Part shown: piece by piece, positions 47,223 to 56,027 of the stretch
Layout of the letters: each line of letters begins with the position of its first letter
Numbering within the stretch: position 1 is the stretch's first letter
Origin: Rhizobium terricola
GTDB taxonomy: Bacteria > Pseudomonadota > Alphaproteobacteria > Rhizobiales > Rhizobiaceae
Assembly: GCF_012927355.1 (NCBI RefSeq)
Contig: NZ_JABBGK010000004.1
Location: 1 to 64,000 of the forward strand
DNA: 64,000 nucleotides
Direction: 5' to 3'
Notes under the pieces: generated by a model
What the model saw: only the letters and a program-made list of their open reading frames with translations
Databases searched by the model: none
What the model was told of the DNA's origin: nothing
Position numbers and translations under genes: made by a program

Positions 47223-48470
47223 ATGCGTTACATGAAATCATTCATCACTGCGACTGCCGTTTCACTTCTCATGCTGCCGGCCGCGGGCCATGCGGGTGGC
47301 ACTGTGGAGGTTCTTCACTGGTGGACGTCCGGCGGCGAGGCAAAGGCCGTCGGCACGCTCAAGGAAGCCTTCGAAAAGCAGGGCGGGAAATGGGAGGATT
47401 CGCCGATCGCCGGCGGCGGCGGCGATGCAGCCATGACGGCCCTGCGCGCCCGTGTCATGGCCGGCAACCCGCCGGCGGCCGTCCAGCTGAAGGGCCCCGG
47501 CATTCAGGAATGGGCCGAACAGGGTGGGTTGGCCGACGTCGAAGACGTGGCCTCGGCGGAAAAATGGGACAGTGTGCTGCCGCCATCGCTCGCCGAAATC
47601 ATGAAGTACCAGGGCAAGTATGTGGCAGCGCCGGTCAACATCCACCGCATCGACTGGATGTGGATCAATCCGGCGGTCCTGGCCAAGGTCGGCGCGGAGG
47701 TGCCGAAGACTTGGGACGAGTTCAATGCCGTCGCCGACAAGCTGAAGGCCGCAGGCATCACGCCGCTCGCCCATGGCGGGCAACCCTGGCAGGACGCCAC
47801 CGTCTTTGAAACCATCGTGCTCAGCATGGGAGCGGATTTCTATCGCAAGGCCCTCATCGAACTCGACGAACAGGCACTGACTGGCGAGACGATGATCAAG
47901 GTCTTCGACCAGCTTCGCAAACTGCGCGGTTATGTCGATCCCGGCTTTTCTGGCCGCGACTGGAACCTCGCCACCGCGATGGTCATGAACGGCGAGGCTG
48001 GCTTCCAGATCATGGGCGACTGGGCCAAGGGCGAATTCCTCGCAGCCGGCAAGGTGCCGGGCAAGGACTTCCTCTGCGCCCCGACCCCGGGCAACGGCTA
48101 CAGCTTCAACACCGACAGCTTCGCCTTCTTCAAGGTCGAAGGCGCCGACCGTGTTGAGGGCCAGAAGGTGCTGGCCAGCCTGATCATGTCGCCCCAGTTC
48201 CAGGAGACCTTCAATCTGGCCAAGGGCTCGATCCCGGCAAGAACCGACATCAAACTCGACAAGTTCGACAGCTGCGCGCTCAAGTCCCACGAAGACCTGA
48301 CTGCGGCCGTGAAGAACAACACCTTCGTGCCGTCAATGGCGCACGAGATGGCCGTGCCCCGGACCGTGCGCGGGGAGTTCCTCGATGTGGTCACCAACTT
48401 CTTCAACTCGGACATGAGCTCGGCCGACGCGGCCAAGGCTCTCGCCGCGGCTGTGAAGCGGGCCCAATAG
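47223..48470 (+). CDS. sugar ABC transporter periplasmic binding protein (glucose/mannose type)
   Basis: A 415-residue extracellular solute-binding protein, family 1. The signal peptide is residues 1-24 (ending AAGHAGG), followed by VEVLHWWTSGGEAKAV, the start typical of glucose/mannose-binding GtsA-like proteins. Aromatic residues for sugar stacking are frequent (HRIDWMWINP, GGQPWQDATVFET). Gene order (binding protein, two permeases, ATPase) is the standard CUT1 importer. ATG follows GGGAGGATG. A hairpin in the 113-base gap after it (48491-48516) may keep this product more abundant than the membrane parts. The pfkB gene facing the cluster supports hexose use. Confidence 0.88.
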   Translation: MRYMKSFITATAVSLLMLPAAGHAGGTVEVLHWWTSGGEAKAVGTLKEAFEKQGGKWEDSPIAGGGGDAAMTALRARVMAGNPPAAVQLKGPGIQEWAEQGGLADVEDVASAEKWDSVLPPSLAEIMKYQGKYVAAPVNIHRIDWMWINPAVLAKVGAEVPKTWDEFNAVADKLKAAGITPLAHGGQPWQDATVFETIVLSMGADFYRKALIELDEQALTGETMIKVFDQLRKLRGYVDPGFSGRDWNLATAMVMNGEAGFQIMGDWAKGEFLAAGKVPGKDFLCAPTPGNGYSFNTDSFAFFKVEGADRVEGQKVLASLIMSPQFQETFNLAKGSIPARTDIKLDKFDSCALKSHEDLTAAVKNNTFVPSMAHEMAVPRTVRGEFLDVVTNFFNSDMSSADAAKALAAAVKRAQ

Positions 48471-48490
48471 GCTGACGGACCATAGACAAC

Positions 48491-48516
48491 GGGATCCGGT
48501 CTCACGGCCGGGTCCC
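48491..48516 (+). promoter_or_regulatory. intra-operon hairpin between binding protein and permeases
   Basis: Stem GGGATCCGG (48491-48499) with CCGGGTCCC (48508-48516), one G-U pair, eight-base loop, and no T run. Such structures protect the 3' end of the binding-protein mRNA and cause uneven expression along CUT1 operons. Role inferred. Confidence 0.5.
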
Positions 48517-48583
48517 GAACGATCCGGACGAAGTAGAGCCGGACCGGATGGTGATATGCGGGAGGAAGTGAGGGAGGGGGCTG

Positions 48584-49486
48584 ATGATGAATCCGAAGAG
48601 CCGGCGCGTGGCCGTGGACCGCTTCGTCGAGCGCTGGCTGCCGCAGATCGTGGTATCCCCGATCTTTGCGACGAGCCTGCTGTTCGTCTACGGCTTCATC
48701 GCCTGGACCGTCTACATCTCCTTCACCAAGTCCGGAGTGATGCCGAACTACACGCTTGTCGGCTTCGCGCAGTATGTCCGCCTCTGGAGCACGCCACGCT
48801 GGCTGGTGGCGCTGGAAAACCTTTTCATTTTCACCAGCCTGTTCATCATCGGCTGCATGCTGATCGGCCTCGTGCTGGCCATTCTCCTGGACCAGCGCAT
48901 TCGTGTCGAGGGCGTGATCCGCACCATCTATCTCTATCCGATGGCGCTCTCCTTCATCGTCACCGGCACCGCCTGGAAGTGGATCCTGAACCCGACGCTC
49001 GGGATCGAGAAGATCGTTCAGGATCTCGGATTTCCGGGCTTCAATTTTGACTGGCTGGTCGACTCGAACATGGCGATCTACACCATCGTTATAGCCGGGG
49101 TCTGGCAATCCTCCGGCTATGTGATGGCGCTGTTCCTTGCCGGCCTCCGCTCGGTCGATGACGAGATCATCAAGGCAGCAGCCATCGACGGCGCCGGACC
49201 GTTCCGGACCTATTGGAGCATCATCCTGCCGATCGTACGACCGGTCTTCTTCTCGTCCTTCATCATCCTCTCGCATCTGGCGATCAAGAGCTTCGATCTG
49301 GTCATGGCGCTGACCGGCGGCGGACCGGGTTATGCCACCGACATGCCCGCCACCTTCATGTACTCCTTCGCCTTCCAGAGGAGCGAACTGGGAACGGCAG
49401 CGGCAAGCGCCGTCATGATGCTGGTGACGGTGACCGCCATCTTCGTACCCTACCTCTATTCTGAACTGAGGAGGCCGGCCAGATGA
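48584..49486 (+). CDS. sugar ABC transporter permease 1 (MalF-like)
   Basis: A 300-residue inner-membrane permease with six predicted helices. The ATPase-contact (EAA) loop reads EIIKAAAIDGAGPFRTYWSIILPIVRP, split by the family glycine. It pairs with the second permease to form the CUT1 channel. Two adjacent ATGs exist (48584, 48587) after GGAGGGGG. Its stop overlaps the start of the next permease by four bases (ATGA). Confidence 0.93.
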   Translation: MMNPKSRRVAVDRFVERWLPQIVVSPIFATSLLFVYGFIAWTVYISFTKSGVMPNYTLVGFAQYVRLWSTPRWLVALENLFIFTSLFIIGCMLIGLVLAILLDQRIRVEGVIRTIYLYPMALSFIVTGTAWKWILNPTLGIEKIVQDLGFPGFNFDWLVDSNMAIYTIVIAGVWQSSGYVMALFLAGLRSVDDEIIKAAAIDGAGPFRTYWSIILPIVRPVFFSSFIILSHLAIKSFDLVMALTGGGPGYATDMPATFMYSFAFQRSELGTAAASAVMMLVTVTAIFVPYLYSELRRPAR

Positions 49487-50376
49487 GCAGCACGTCCGTC
49501 TCCGGCATCGTCCGCCCGAAGGGCCTGAAGAACAGCCTGCTGCGGCTGCTGCTCTTCGCCATACTCGGGCTGTTCTGCCTCTATTATCTGATGCCCCTGT
49601 TCGTCATGATCTCCACCTCCCTGAAGTCCCTGGAGGAAATCCGGACCTCCTCGCTGATCAGCCTGCCGAAGGAAGTGACCTTCGCAGCCTGGGAAAAGGC
49701 TTGGAACGCGGCCTGCGTCGGCGTCCGGTGCACGGGTCTCCAGCCTTACTTCATGAACTCGGTGCTGATGGTCCTGCCCGCGGTGTTCATTTCGACGCTT
49801 CTCGGGGCGATCAACGGTTACGCGCTCACGAAGTGGCGGTTCCCCGGCGCCGATATCATCTTTGCCCTCATGCTCTTCGGTTCGTTCATTCCCTACCAGG
49901 TGGTCCTGCTGCCCATGGCGCGCATGCTGGGCTACTTCGGTCTCGCGGGCAGCGTCTACGGCCTGATCCTGGTGCACACCGTCTACGGGCTCGCCTTCAC
50001 GACCCTCTTCTTCCGGAACTTCTTCGTCACCGTCTCGGACGGCATCGTCCAGGCCGCCAAGATCGACGGAGCCGGTTTCTTCGGCATCTTCTTCGGGGTC
50101 CTTCTTCCGATGGCCCCGCCCACCATCGTCGTCACCGTCATCTGGCAATTCACGCAGATCTGGAATGACTTCCTGTTCGGCGTCGCATTCACGGTCGGCG
50201 ACAGCAACCCGGTAACCGTCGCGCTCAACAACATCGTCGCGACCTCCACCGGCGTGAAGGAATACAATGTCGACATGGCCGCCGCGATCATCGCCGCCTT
50301 GCCGACGCTTCTGGTCTACGTGGTGGCCGGCAAATATTTCGTCCGCGGCCTGGCCGCCGGCGCGGTGAAGGGATGA
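49483..50376 (+). CDS. sugar ABC transporter permease 2 (MalG-like)
   Basis: A 297-residue inner-membrane permease of the MalG type with six helices and the EAA loop GIVQAAKIDGAGFFGIFFGV. The N-terminus is cytoplasmic and the first helix is LLLFAILGLFCLYYLMPLF. An unusual loop WNAACVGVRCTGLQPYF carries two cysteines in the periplasmic segment after helix 1, a feature I recall from glucose/mannose GtsC-type permeases. It is coupled to permease 1 by overlap and followed by the ATPase gene four bases on. Confidence 0.93.
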   Translation: MSSTSVSGIVRPKGLKNSLLRLLLFAILGLFCLYYLMPLFVMISTSLKSLEEIRTSSLISLPKEVTFAAWEKAWNAACVGVRCTGLQPYFMNSVLMVLPAVFISTLLGAINGYALTKWRFPGADIIFALMLFGSFIPYQVVLLPMARMLGYFGLAGSVYGLILVHTVYGLAFTTLFFRNFFVTVSDGIVQAAKIDGAGFFGIFFGVLLPMAPPTIVVTVIWQFTQIWNDFLFGVAFTVGDSNPVTVALNNIVATSTGVKEYNVDMAAAIIAALPTLLVYVVAGKYFVRGLAAGAVKG

Positions 50377-50380
50377 ACGC

Positions 50381-51490
50381 ATGGCAAGAGTGGAACTCAG
50401 CAAGGTCTGGAAGAAGTTCGGCCCGGTGGAAGTCATCAAGGGTGTCGACCTCAGCATCGACGACGGGGAATTCGTCGTTCTCGTCGGCCCGTCCGGCTGC
50501 GGAAAGTCGACCCTCCTCAACATCATCGCCGGTCTGGAAACGCTGACCAGCGGTGAGGTGCGGATCGGCGACCAGGTGGTCAATGACGTGCCGCCGCGGA
50601 ATCGCAACATCGCCATGGTGTTCCAGTCCTACGCGCTCTACCCGACCAAGACGGTCCGCGAAAATATTACCTTCGGCATGCAGACGCGCGGGATAGCGGA
50701 GAGCGAACAGAACCAGGCCGTGTCCGGGGTCTCGCAACTGCTGCATATCGAGCAGCTTCTCGATCGAAAGCCGGGCCAGTTGTCCGGCGGCCAGCGCCAG
50801 CGCGTGGCCATGGGCCGCGCACTCGTGAGGAACCCCGACGTATTCCTGTTCGACGAACCCCTCTCCAATCTCGATGCCAAGCTGCGCATCGAGATGCGCA
50901 CCGAGGTAAAGAAGCTTCATCTGCGCCTGGGCAAGACTACGATCTACGTGACCCATGACCAGATCGAGGCCATGACGCTGGCCTCGCGCATCGCGGTGAT
51001 GGACAACGGCCACGTTCGCCAGTTCGGCACGCCTGAGGAGATCTACGAAAACCCGGTGGACCTCTTCGTCGCCGGCTTCATGGGATCCCCCTCGATGAAC
51101 ATCGTCACCGGCCGGGTGGTGGACGAGAACGGGCTCGCGATCGCCGTCGGCGACGAGGAAGGAACGATCCTCTTCAGGACGGGGCCGGAACAGGCGGCAA
51201 AGTTGCGGGGCCGGGAAGGCGAAGAGATCCACCTCGGCCTCCGCCCCGAGACGATAACCCATGTCGGCGCCCATGAAGCACACGACTCCGACCTCTTCGT
51301 AATCGAACGGGTGGTGGACGTGGTGGAGCCGACCGGTCCCGACACCATGCTGGTCTTCACGCTTGGCGGCGTCGAGGCCATTGCCCGCGTCCGACCCGAG
51401 GAGCGCGTCAAGCCCGGCGAGATGTTCCGCTTCGAGGTCAACATGGCGAAGGCCAAGCTGTTCGACAGCCGGACTGGCCTCAGGCTCTAG
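50381..51490 (+). CDS. sugar ABC transporter ATP-binding protein (UgpC/MsmK-like)
   Basis: A 369-residue CUT1 ATPase. Walker A is GPSGCGKST (about residues 37-45), the signature motif LSGGQRQRVAMGRALV, Walker B VFLFDEPLSNLDAKL and the switch histidine in TIYVTHDQIEAM. The C-terminal third forms the regulatory OB-fold (TOBE) domain that in relatives binds regulators of carbon use. It powers the two permeases upstream. It ends convergently with pfkB, 28 bases apart. Confidence 0.95.
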   Translation: MARVELSKVWKKFGPVEVIKGVDLSIDDGEFVVLVGPSGCGKSTLLNIIAGLETLTSGEVRIGDQVVNDVPPRNRNIAMVFQSYALYPTKTVRENITFGMQTRGIAESEQNQAVSGVSQLLHIEQLLDRKPGQLSGGQRQRVAMGRALVRNPDVFLFDEPLSNLDAKLRIEMRTEVKKLHLRLGKTTIYVTHDQIEAMTLASRIAVMDNGHVRQFGTPEEIYENPVDLFVAGFMGSPSMNIVTGRVVDENGLAIAVGDEEGTILFRTGPEQAAKLRGREGEEIHLGLRPETITHVGAHEAHDSDLFVIERVVDVVEPTGPDTMLVFTLGGVEAIARVRPEERVKPGEMFRFEVNMAKAKLFDSRTGLRL

Positions 51491-51518
51491 CCTGCGGTCA
51501 GGCAGGCACCGGCGAAGA

Positions 51519-52442
51519 TCAGCCCTTGTTGGTCTCGTAAAGTGAAAGCACGTCCGCGCGCCGGCAAAGATCAGTGCCGGAGGTCATGACCGTCGCCGCG
51601 CCGGCGGCAAGGCCAAAACGGAACGCGTCGCCGATCTCGTGGCCCTCGGCGAGCGACCATGCCATCGCCGCGACGAAACTGTCCCCCGCCCCGACGGCAG
51701 ACTGGACGGGAACCTCGATCGCCGGGACGCGGTGAATGCGCTCGGCATCGACCAGAATTGCGCCGTCGGAGCCCAGCGTGACTGCAATAAATTGAGCGAC
51801 ACCACGCCTGATGATTTCCTGAGCGGCAGCGCCTGCATCCTCGTGGCCGACCTTGCGTCCAACAAAGCTCTCCAACTCGCCAAGGCTCGGCTTGACCAGG
51901 AAGACCTTGGCGCTCGCCAAGGTCGTCTGAAGCGCATCGCCAGACGTGTCGAGGATAAAGCGGGCATTCTTTCGTTCGGCGATCTCGGCCATACGGGCAT
52001 AGGTGTCTTCCGGCACGCCGCGCGGCAGGCTCCCGCTGGCAATGATGTATTCCGCAGGAGTCTTTTCGAGGAGATCGAAGACCGGCGCGAGTTCTGCTTC
52101 ACTGACCAGCGGCCCTTCTGGAACGAAGCGGTATTCGAGATTGGTGGAAATCTCGCGAACGTTGTAGGCAATGCGCACCGGATCATGGATCTTCAGGGGC
52201 ACCTGCCTGATGTTCAGAGGCTTAAGCATGGCCTCAAGCAACTCGCCCGTGGCGCCTCCAGACAAATAGATCAGCTCGCAATGCCCTCCCAGCTCGGCGA
52301 TGACACGCGCGACATTGATGCCGCCGCCGCCCGGATTCTGGCGCTGGTTGTGCGTACGCGTCTTGTGCGTATGGCGAACGGTTTCGGCCTCGCTGGAGAT
52401 ATCGATGGCCGGATTGAGGGCAATGCAAAGGATTCTGGACAT
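51519..52442 (-). CDS. pfkB: 6-phosphofructokinase II (PfkB family sugar kinase)
   Basis: A 307-residue ribokinase-family enzyme that most closely follows E. coli PfkB: PGGGGINVARVIAELGG, GGATGELL, SGSLPRGVPEDTY, ILDTSGDALQTTL, VKPSLGELESFVGR and the anion-hole/catalytic-base motif SAVGAGDSFVAAM, with the ending SGTDLCRRADVLSLY. It phosphorylates fructose 6-phosphate; a fructose-1-phosphate or tagatose-6-phosphate role is the alternative. Many rhizobia lack PfkA and use Entner-Doudoroff, so this gene would allow some Embden-Meyerhof flux. The frame opens at 52520, but ATG 52442 gives the family start. It lies downstream of the phosphoribosyltransferase gene on the same strand and faces the sugar importer. 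Confidence 0.88.
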   Translation of the reverse strand: MSRILCIALNPAIDISSEAETVRHTHKTRTHNQRQNPGGGGINVARVIAELGGHCELIYLSGGATGELLEAMLKPLNIRQVPLKIHDPVRIAYNVREISTNLEYRFVPEGPLVSEAELAPVFDLLEKTPAEYIIASGSLPRGVPEDTYARMAEIAERKNARFILDTSGDALQTTLASAKVFLVKPSLGELESFVGRKVGHEDAGAAAQEIIRRGVAQFIAVTLGSDGAILVDAERIHRVPAIEVPVQSAVGAGDSFVAAMAWSLAEGHEIGDAFRFGLAAGAATVMTSGTDLCRRADVLSLYETNKG

Positions 52443-52562
52443 GCCGGAACCTAACGCCCTCCGATGACAAATCCAAGACGTGCCTGCAGAGCGGATGAGC
52501 GAAAGAAAGCGTCGGCGCAAAGTGCCGGAAATCGTCTCCTGTCGCCTTCATGGCGGCTTCGC

Positions 52563-53245
52563 TCAACGATCCGCCTGCCAGATGCCCTCTCCGGCCCTGG
52601 TGAGCAGCGGTGTCGAAAAGACGCCGAACGTCCTATCCGGCCAGTCACTGCCCAAGGCTGAAATCTGCTCCTTCCAGCGTTCCGTCTGCAGCATGGCAGC
52701 ACCGAGCGCCACGGGATTGATGCCGAGCGCTCCCAGCAGCGTCAGGCCGGAAACCATCGATGCTCCACTGGACATGACGTCGTCGACCAGAGCGACGCGA
52801 CGCCCCTGGAGCAACGGGAGCATGCGCGGATCGGTAAAGAGCCTCTTCTGTTGGTGGGGCGTCGTGATCGAACTCATCGGCACGGAGAGCTCATCGATAT
52901 ACCAGAACTTGCGCGACGTGCCGAACGGGACATAACGATCGTGACCAAGCTTCTGGGCGACGGCGGCGGCCAGCGTGAGGCCAAGTGTCGGCAGACCGAC
53001 GATGACCTCCGGCTCGGCGCGACGCAGCTTGTCGGCGAGGCTGGCCGCGAGCGCGTCAAGCACGCCGAAACTTGCCTGGTTGATGATCAGGGAGGCGATC
53101 CCATGGGTTCCGTCAGCGAGAGCCCGGATCGGCAACAGAACCTGCCGGCCGTCGTCCAGCATCGCCGGATAGCTCGCACCATAGGGACCTGTCGTGCAAA
53201 ACTCCCGGGCGGGTAAATGCTTTGCCAGTAATCATGCGCGTGCAT
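52563..53245 (-). pseudogene. phosphoribosyltransferase-type protein, apparently frameshifted near its N-terminus
   Basis: The main frame, 52563-53162, encodes a type I phosphoribosyltransferase with the PRPP-binding RVALVDDVMSSGASM and LPTLGLTLAAAVAQKLG. Its first Met (53162) has no ribosome binding site. In the neighbouring frame a start at 53245, preceded by AAAGGA, reads MHAHDYWQSIYPPGSFARQVP, which looks like the natural N-terminus; one base missing near 53184-53188 (GTCCC on the minus strand) would join it to YGASYPAMLDDGRQ. Either the gene is broken, or there is a sequencing error, or a short form starts at 53162. The intact relative would bind purine-like substrates, activity unknown. 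Confidence 0.65.
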
Positions 53246-53449
53246 CGCAGGTCCTTTCCACCGCGCGTCAGGGACGCTTCGTTGCCAGTTCATCGCAAGC
53301 CGGCGCTGCTTTGGCAACGCAGAGCGGGGGCTCGTTCAGCAACTCTTGACGAACCGTTACGATTTCGCGGTTGTCTTTGCCCGATTGCACATTACCTTTG
53401 CATGGAATTCACGGCGGGCACAAAAGGCCTCCAGGACACAGGAACACAC

Positions 53450-54070
53450 ATGTACACCGGTATCGTTCAGGCGGTGGCCCCGGTCACCGACATCATCCGT
53501 CATGACGGATATACGGAATTCCACGTCGAGTTTCCGGCTCGACTGGTCGAGGGGCTGCAGATCGGCGGCAGCGTCTCGGTCGAGGGCGTCTGCCTTTCGG
53601 CAACCTCCATCCGGGGCAATACGGTGACCTTCGATGCGATGGACGCAACCCTTTCGCGGACCAATCTTTCGGACCTCAAGGTCGGCGACGGCGTGAACAT
53701 CGAACGGTCGGCAAAACCGACCGACGAGAACGGCGGCCATGCGATCGCAGGTCATATCGCGACCACCGCGACGCTCGTCGGCTCAAAGAGCGAGATGCCC
53801 GGCGCCCACATCCGCTTTTCCGTACCGGAGGATTGGGCGAAGTACATTTTTCCGCGCGGCTTTCTCGCGGTCAACGGCGCAAGCCTGACGGTCGCCGAAG
53901 CCGAAGGCAATGTTTTCCAGATCAACCTCATTCCCGAGACACTGCGCCAGACCACATTCCCTCGCTACACGGTCGGCGACAAGCTGAACATCGAGGTGGA
54001 CCACCAGACGATGGTCATGGTGGATGTCGTGGAACGAACGCTGACCCGTCTGCTGGACAAGCGTCAGTAA
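53450..54070 (+). CDS. ribE: riboflavin synthase, alpha chain (enterobacterial-like)
   Basis: A 206-residue enzyme made of two lumazine-binding barrels. It dismutates two 6,7-dimethyl-8-ribityllumazine molecules to riboflavin. The N-terminus MYTGIVQAV, the TRTNLSDLKVGDGVNIERS-like stretch, GHAIAGHIATTATL and IPETLRQTTFP follow the E. coli/Photobacterium type more than the Bacillus-like type found in typical rib operons. It stands alone, so it may be a second copy. ATG 53450 follows AGGA; the frame is open to 53222 without family resemblance. I see no FMN riboswitch upstream; a lumazine/flavin-binding protein without catalysis is the alternative. Confidence 0.88.
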   Translation: MYTGIVQAVAPVTDIIRHDGYTEFHVEFPARLVEGLQIGGSVSVEGVCLSATSIRGNTVTFDAMDATLSRTNLSDLKVGDGVNIERSAKPTDENGGHAIAGHIATTATLVGSKSEMPGAHIRFSVPEDWAKYIFPRGFLAVNGASLTVAEAEGNVFQINLIPETLRQTTFPRYTVGDKLNIEVDHQTMVMVDVVERTLTRLLDKRQ

Positions 54071-54075
54071 CGATC

Positions 54076-54471
54076 TCAATGGCTCGGACGCAACGCCGTC
54101 CACGGCCTTTCGCTGATCAGTGAAATCAGGATCTTGACATAGTCGGCCGGCTTCTGTGCGCAGAGGCCTGCCGGAATTCCCTTATCGGCGATCTCCGCCA
54201 GGGGAGAGCCTGACACGATGCGAAAAGGGATACCCCTCTGCCGAAGCCGGTCCACAACCGGCGTCACGGCACCATCCCGCACCTGGAAGTCAAGAATTGC
54301 CACGGAAATCTCTTCCGTTTCCAGAATGTCGAGCGCGTCACTGACAGTTTCTGCAGTGACCACGTTGACTCCCACGCGCGAAACGCTGTCGGCTGCGTCC
54401 ATCGAAATGAAGACGTCATCCTCGACGATCAGGACGGTATCTGCGGGCATGCTGCGGTTGTTCTTGAACAT
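54076..54471 (-). CDS. single-domain response regulator
   Basis: A 131-residue stand-alone receiver domain. The acidic pair Glu17-Asp18-Asp19 (LIVEDDVF), phosphoacceptor Asp61 (VAILDFQV) and the Lys of CAQKPADYV are all present; the Ser of RIVSGSP is the switch residue. There is no output domain, so it acts as a phosphate shuttle or by protein contact, like the small Rhizobiales receivers that belong to HWE-kinase systems. ATG 54471 follows AAAGGAG. No kinase gene is adjacent. It ends convergently with ribE. Confidence 0.88.
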   Translation of the reverse strand: MFKNNRSMPADTVLIVEDDVFISMDAADSVSRVGVNVVTAETVSDALDILETEEISVAILDFQVRDGAVTPVVDRLRQRGIPFRIVSGSPLAEIADKGIPAGLCAQKPADYVKILISLISERPWTALRPSH

Positions 54472-54680
54472 GGCAAATCTCCTTTGTCCGGAGAACGCTC
54501 GCCATCCGTCTTTGTTCATATTTTACTAAATTCACATCCATGATGGTAAACAGATTCTGAACGATCGCATGCGGCCTATTCGCCTTCTTTCCACCATCTG
54601 CCCGATGCCGTGGAAGTATCGCCTGGAACCTATATCGATTGGCTGCGTTTTCATCCGGTCATGAAGATGGGAGAAAGACC

Positions 54681-55067
54681 ATGCAGATCGTTGATACACA
54701 GGTTCACCAGGACGTGGGCGGCGTTCCGGGCTTCACGGTCGAGTTCGTCGGCGATGGCGGAGAGGTCGTCTCCGTTCGCATGAAGCAGGGAAGTTCAGAT
54801 CAGCTGACCCGCGAGAATGCCTTGGAGAAGGCACGGGTACTCCTGTTGCAGGTCGGATCCTTCGACGGAGCGGTTGAACCGTTCGACAAGGCGGAAAACG
54901 ACCAAGGCAAGGATGCGATCTCCGATGCAGTCCTGAGCGCCCGCCGCGCGCAGGACGAGGCGGAATTGGAGGCCCAGGTCGACGAAGGACTGCTGGACTC
55001 ATTTCCCGCAAGCGATCCTGTCTCGGCGACCTATTCGTCGACACCGGGCGCGAGGAAGACCCACTAG
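54681..55067 (+). CDS. small acidic protein with C-terminal SFPASDP motif
   Basis: A 128-residue soluble protein with no known function. The N-terminal half (GFTVEFVGDGGEVVSVRM, then a helix-rich RENALEKARVLLLQVGSF) resembles small rhizobial proteins of the DUF6894 kind; the tail DEGLLDSFPASDPVSATYSS is a motif repeated in many short Rhizobiales proteins, usually general-stress regulated. ATG 54681 follows GGGAGAAAG. It is followed by a GC-rich hairpin. No operon partner. Confidence 0.7.
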   Translation: MQIVDTQVHQDVGGVPGFTVEFVGDGGEVVSVRMKQGSSDQLTRENALEKARVLLLQVGSFDGAVEPFDKAENDQGKDAISDAVLSARRAQDEAELEAQVDEGLLDSFPASDPVSATYSSTPGARKTH

Positions 55068-55084
55068 TCGCATCGTCTACAATT

Positions 55085-55112
55085 AACGCGCCGGTCGCCG
55101 CCGGCGCGTTTC
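55085..55112 (+). terminator. possible terminator after small acidic protein gene
   Basis: Stem AACGCGCCGG/CCGGCGCGTT with a six-base loop (TCGCCG) but only a very short T tail. Confidence 0.55.
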
Positions 55113-55137
55113 CTGACTGAGACCCGCAGGATTGCCC

Positions 55138-55638
55138 ATGACGTTAGCCCCATATTTTGCCACCGAAACCTGGTTGCCGCTCACGGTCATCGTCCTGAGG
55201 TTACTGGTCGCGATGCTGTGTGGAGGAGCGATCGGCTACGAGCGGGAGCGGAAGAACCGGTCTGCGGGCCTGAGAACCCATATTCTGGTTTGCCTGTCGA
55301 GCGCGATCGTAGCGATCCTGACCATCGAAATAGCCCATCACGACGCCTTTCAGGGTGAATCTGCCCGGATCGACCCTCTTCGTCTCATCGAGGCCATCAC
55401 GGCGGGCGTTGCTTTTCTCGCTGCTGGTCTGATCGTGTTTTCCAAGGGCGAGGTGCGTGGACTGACAACCGGCGCAGGCCTTTGGTTTTCCGGAGCCATC
55501 GGCCTGTCGTCCGGTCTTGGCTTCTGGCAGATCAGTCTGCTCGCCACCGCTTTCGCACTTGTTGTTCTCTGGCTCTTGCACGCTGTTGAAGCGCGTTTCT
55601 GCAACCGTGCGGAAGATCCCGGTCCTCACCCCGAGTGA
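55138..55638 (+). CDS. MgtC/SapB-family membrane protein
   Basis: A 166-residue inner-membrane protein with about five helices. The family landmarks are VLRLLVAMLCGGAIGYERER, GLRTHILVCLSSAI, GVAFLAAGLIVFSKGEVRGLTTGAGLWF and AIGLSSGLGFW. MgtC proteins bind the F-ATP synthase in pathogens and help survival at low Mg2+ or acid pH. ATG 55138 follows CGCAGG; TTG 55132 is an alternative. It stands alone and shows no Mg2+-sensing leader. Confidence 0.9.
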   Translation: MTLAPYFATETWLPLTVIVLRLLVAMLCGGAIGYERERKNRSAGLRTHILVCLSSAIVAILTIEIAHHDAFQGESARIDPLRLIEAITAGVAFLAAGLIVFSKGEVRGLTTGAGLWFSGAIGLSSGLGFWQISLLATAFALVVLWLLHAVEARFCNRAEDPGPHPE

Positions 55639-55678
55639 GTGGGGCGGCCCAGATCGGGCACTCCTTACCTCGCAACCG

Positions 55679-55867
55679 TCAGTGCTTCGCCACGTGCTCC
55701 GGCTTGCCCTTGCGTTTTGTGGAGGCGAGTTCCTCGAGTTCTTTTTCCGTCATGGAATCGTGCATCTCTTTCGACGCACCCTTCAATGCGCTCTTTCCTG
55801 CCTCGCCACGCTTCACGGCGAGCGCAGCGCCGGCGGCCTTTTGCTGGGCTTTCGATTTTGCGGGCAT
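55679..55867 (-). CDS. DUF3008-family small basic protein
   Basis: A 62-residue protein beginning MPAKSKAQQKAAGAALAVKR with KGASKEMHDSMTEKELEELA in the middle and the ending STKRKGKPEHVAKH. This is the DUF3008 pattern found across Rhizobiales, with a histone-like basic composition; expression in relatives is typically linked to general stress. ATG follows GGAGG at ideal spacing. Function unknown. Confidence 0.85.
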   Translation of the reverse strand: MPAKSKAQQKAAGAALAVKRGEAGKSALKGASKEMHDSMTEKELEELASTKRKGKPEHVAKH

Positions 55868-56027
55868 GGAGACCTCCTTCAAAGGGTTATGGCTGCAGAA
55901 ACACCAAACTCGCGGTCGCCGACCTTGGTTCCCGCGACGCTTGCGACGGGGTCCAACAGCACAAGGGGAACAAACGTCGCCGTCGCGGATTTATGCAGCG
56001 CAGCATTAAGCGACAAGGACCCTTCCG

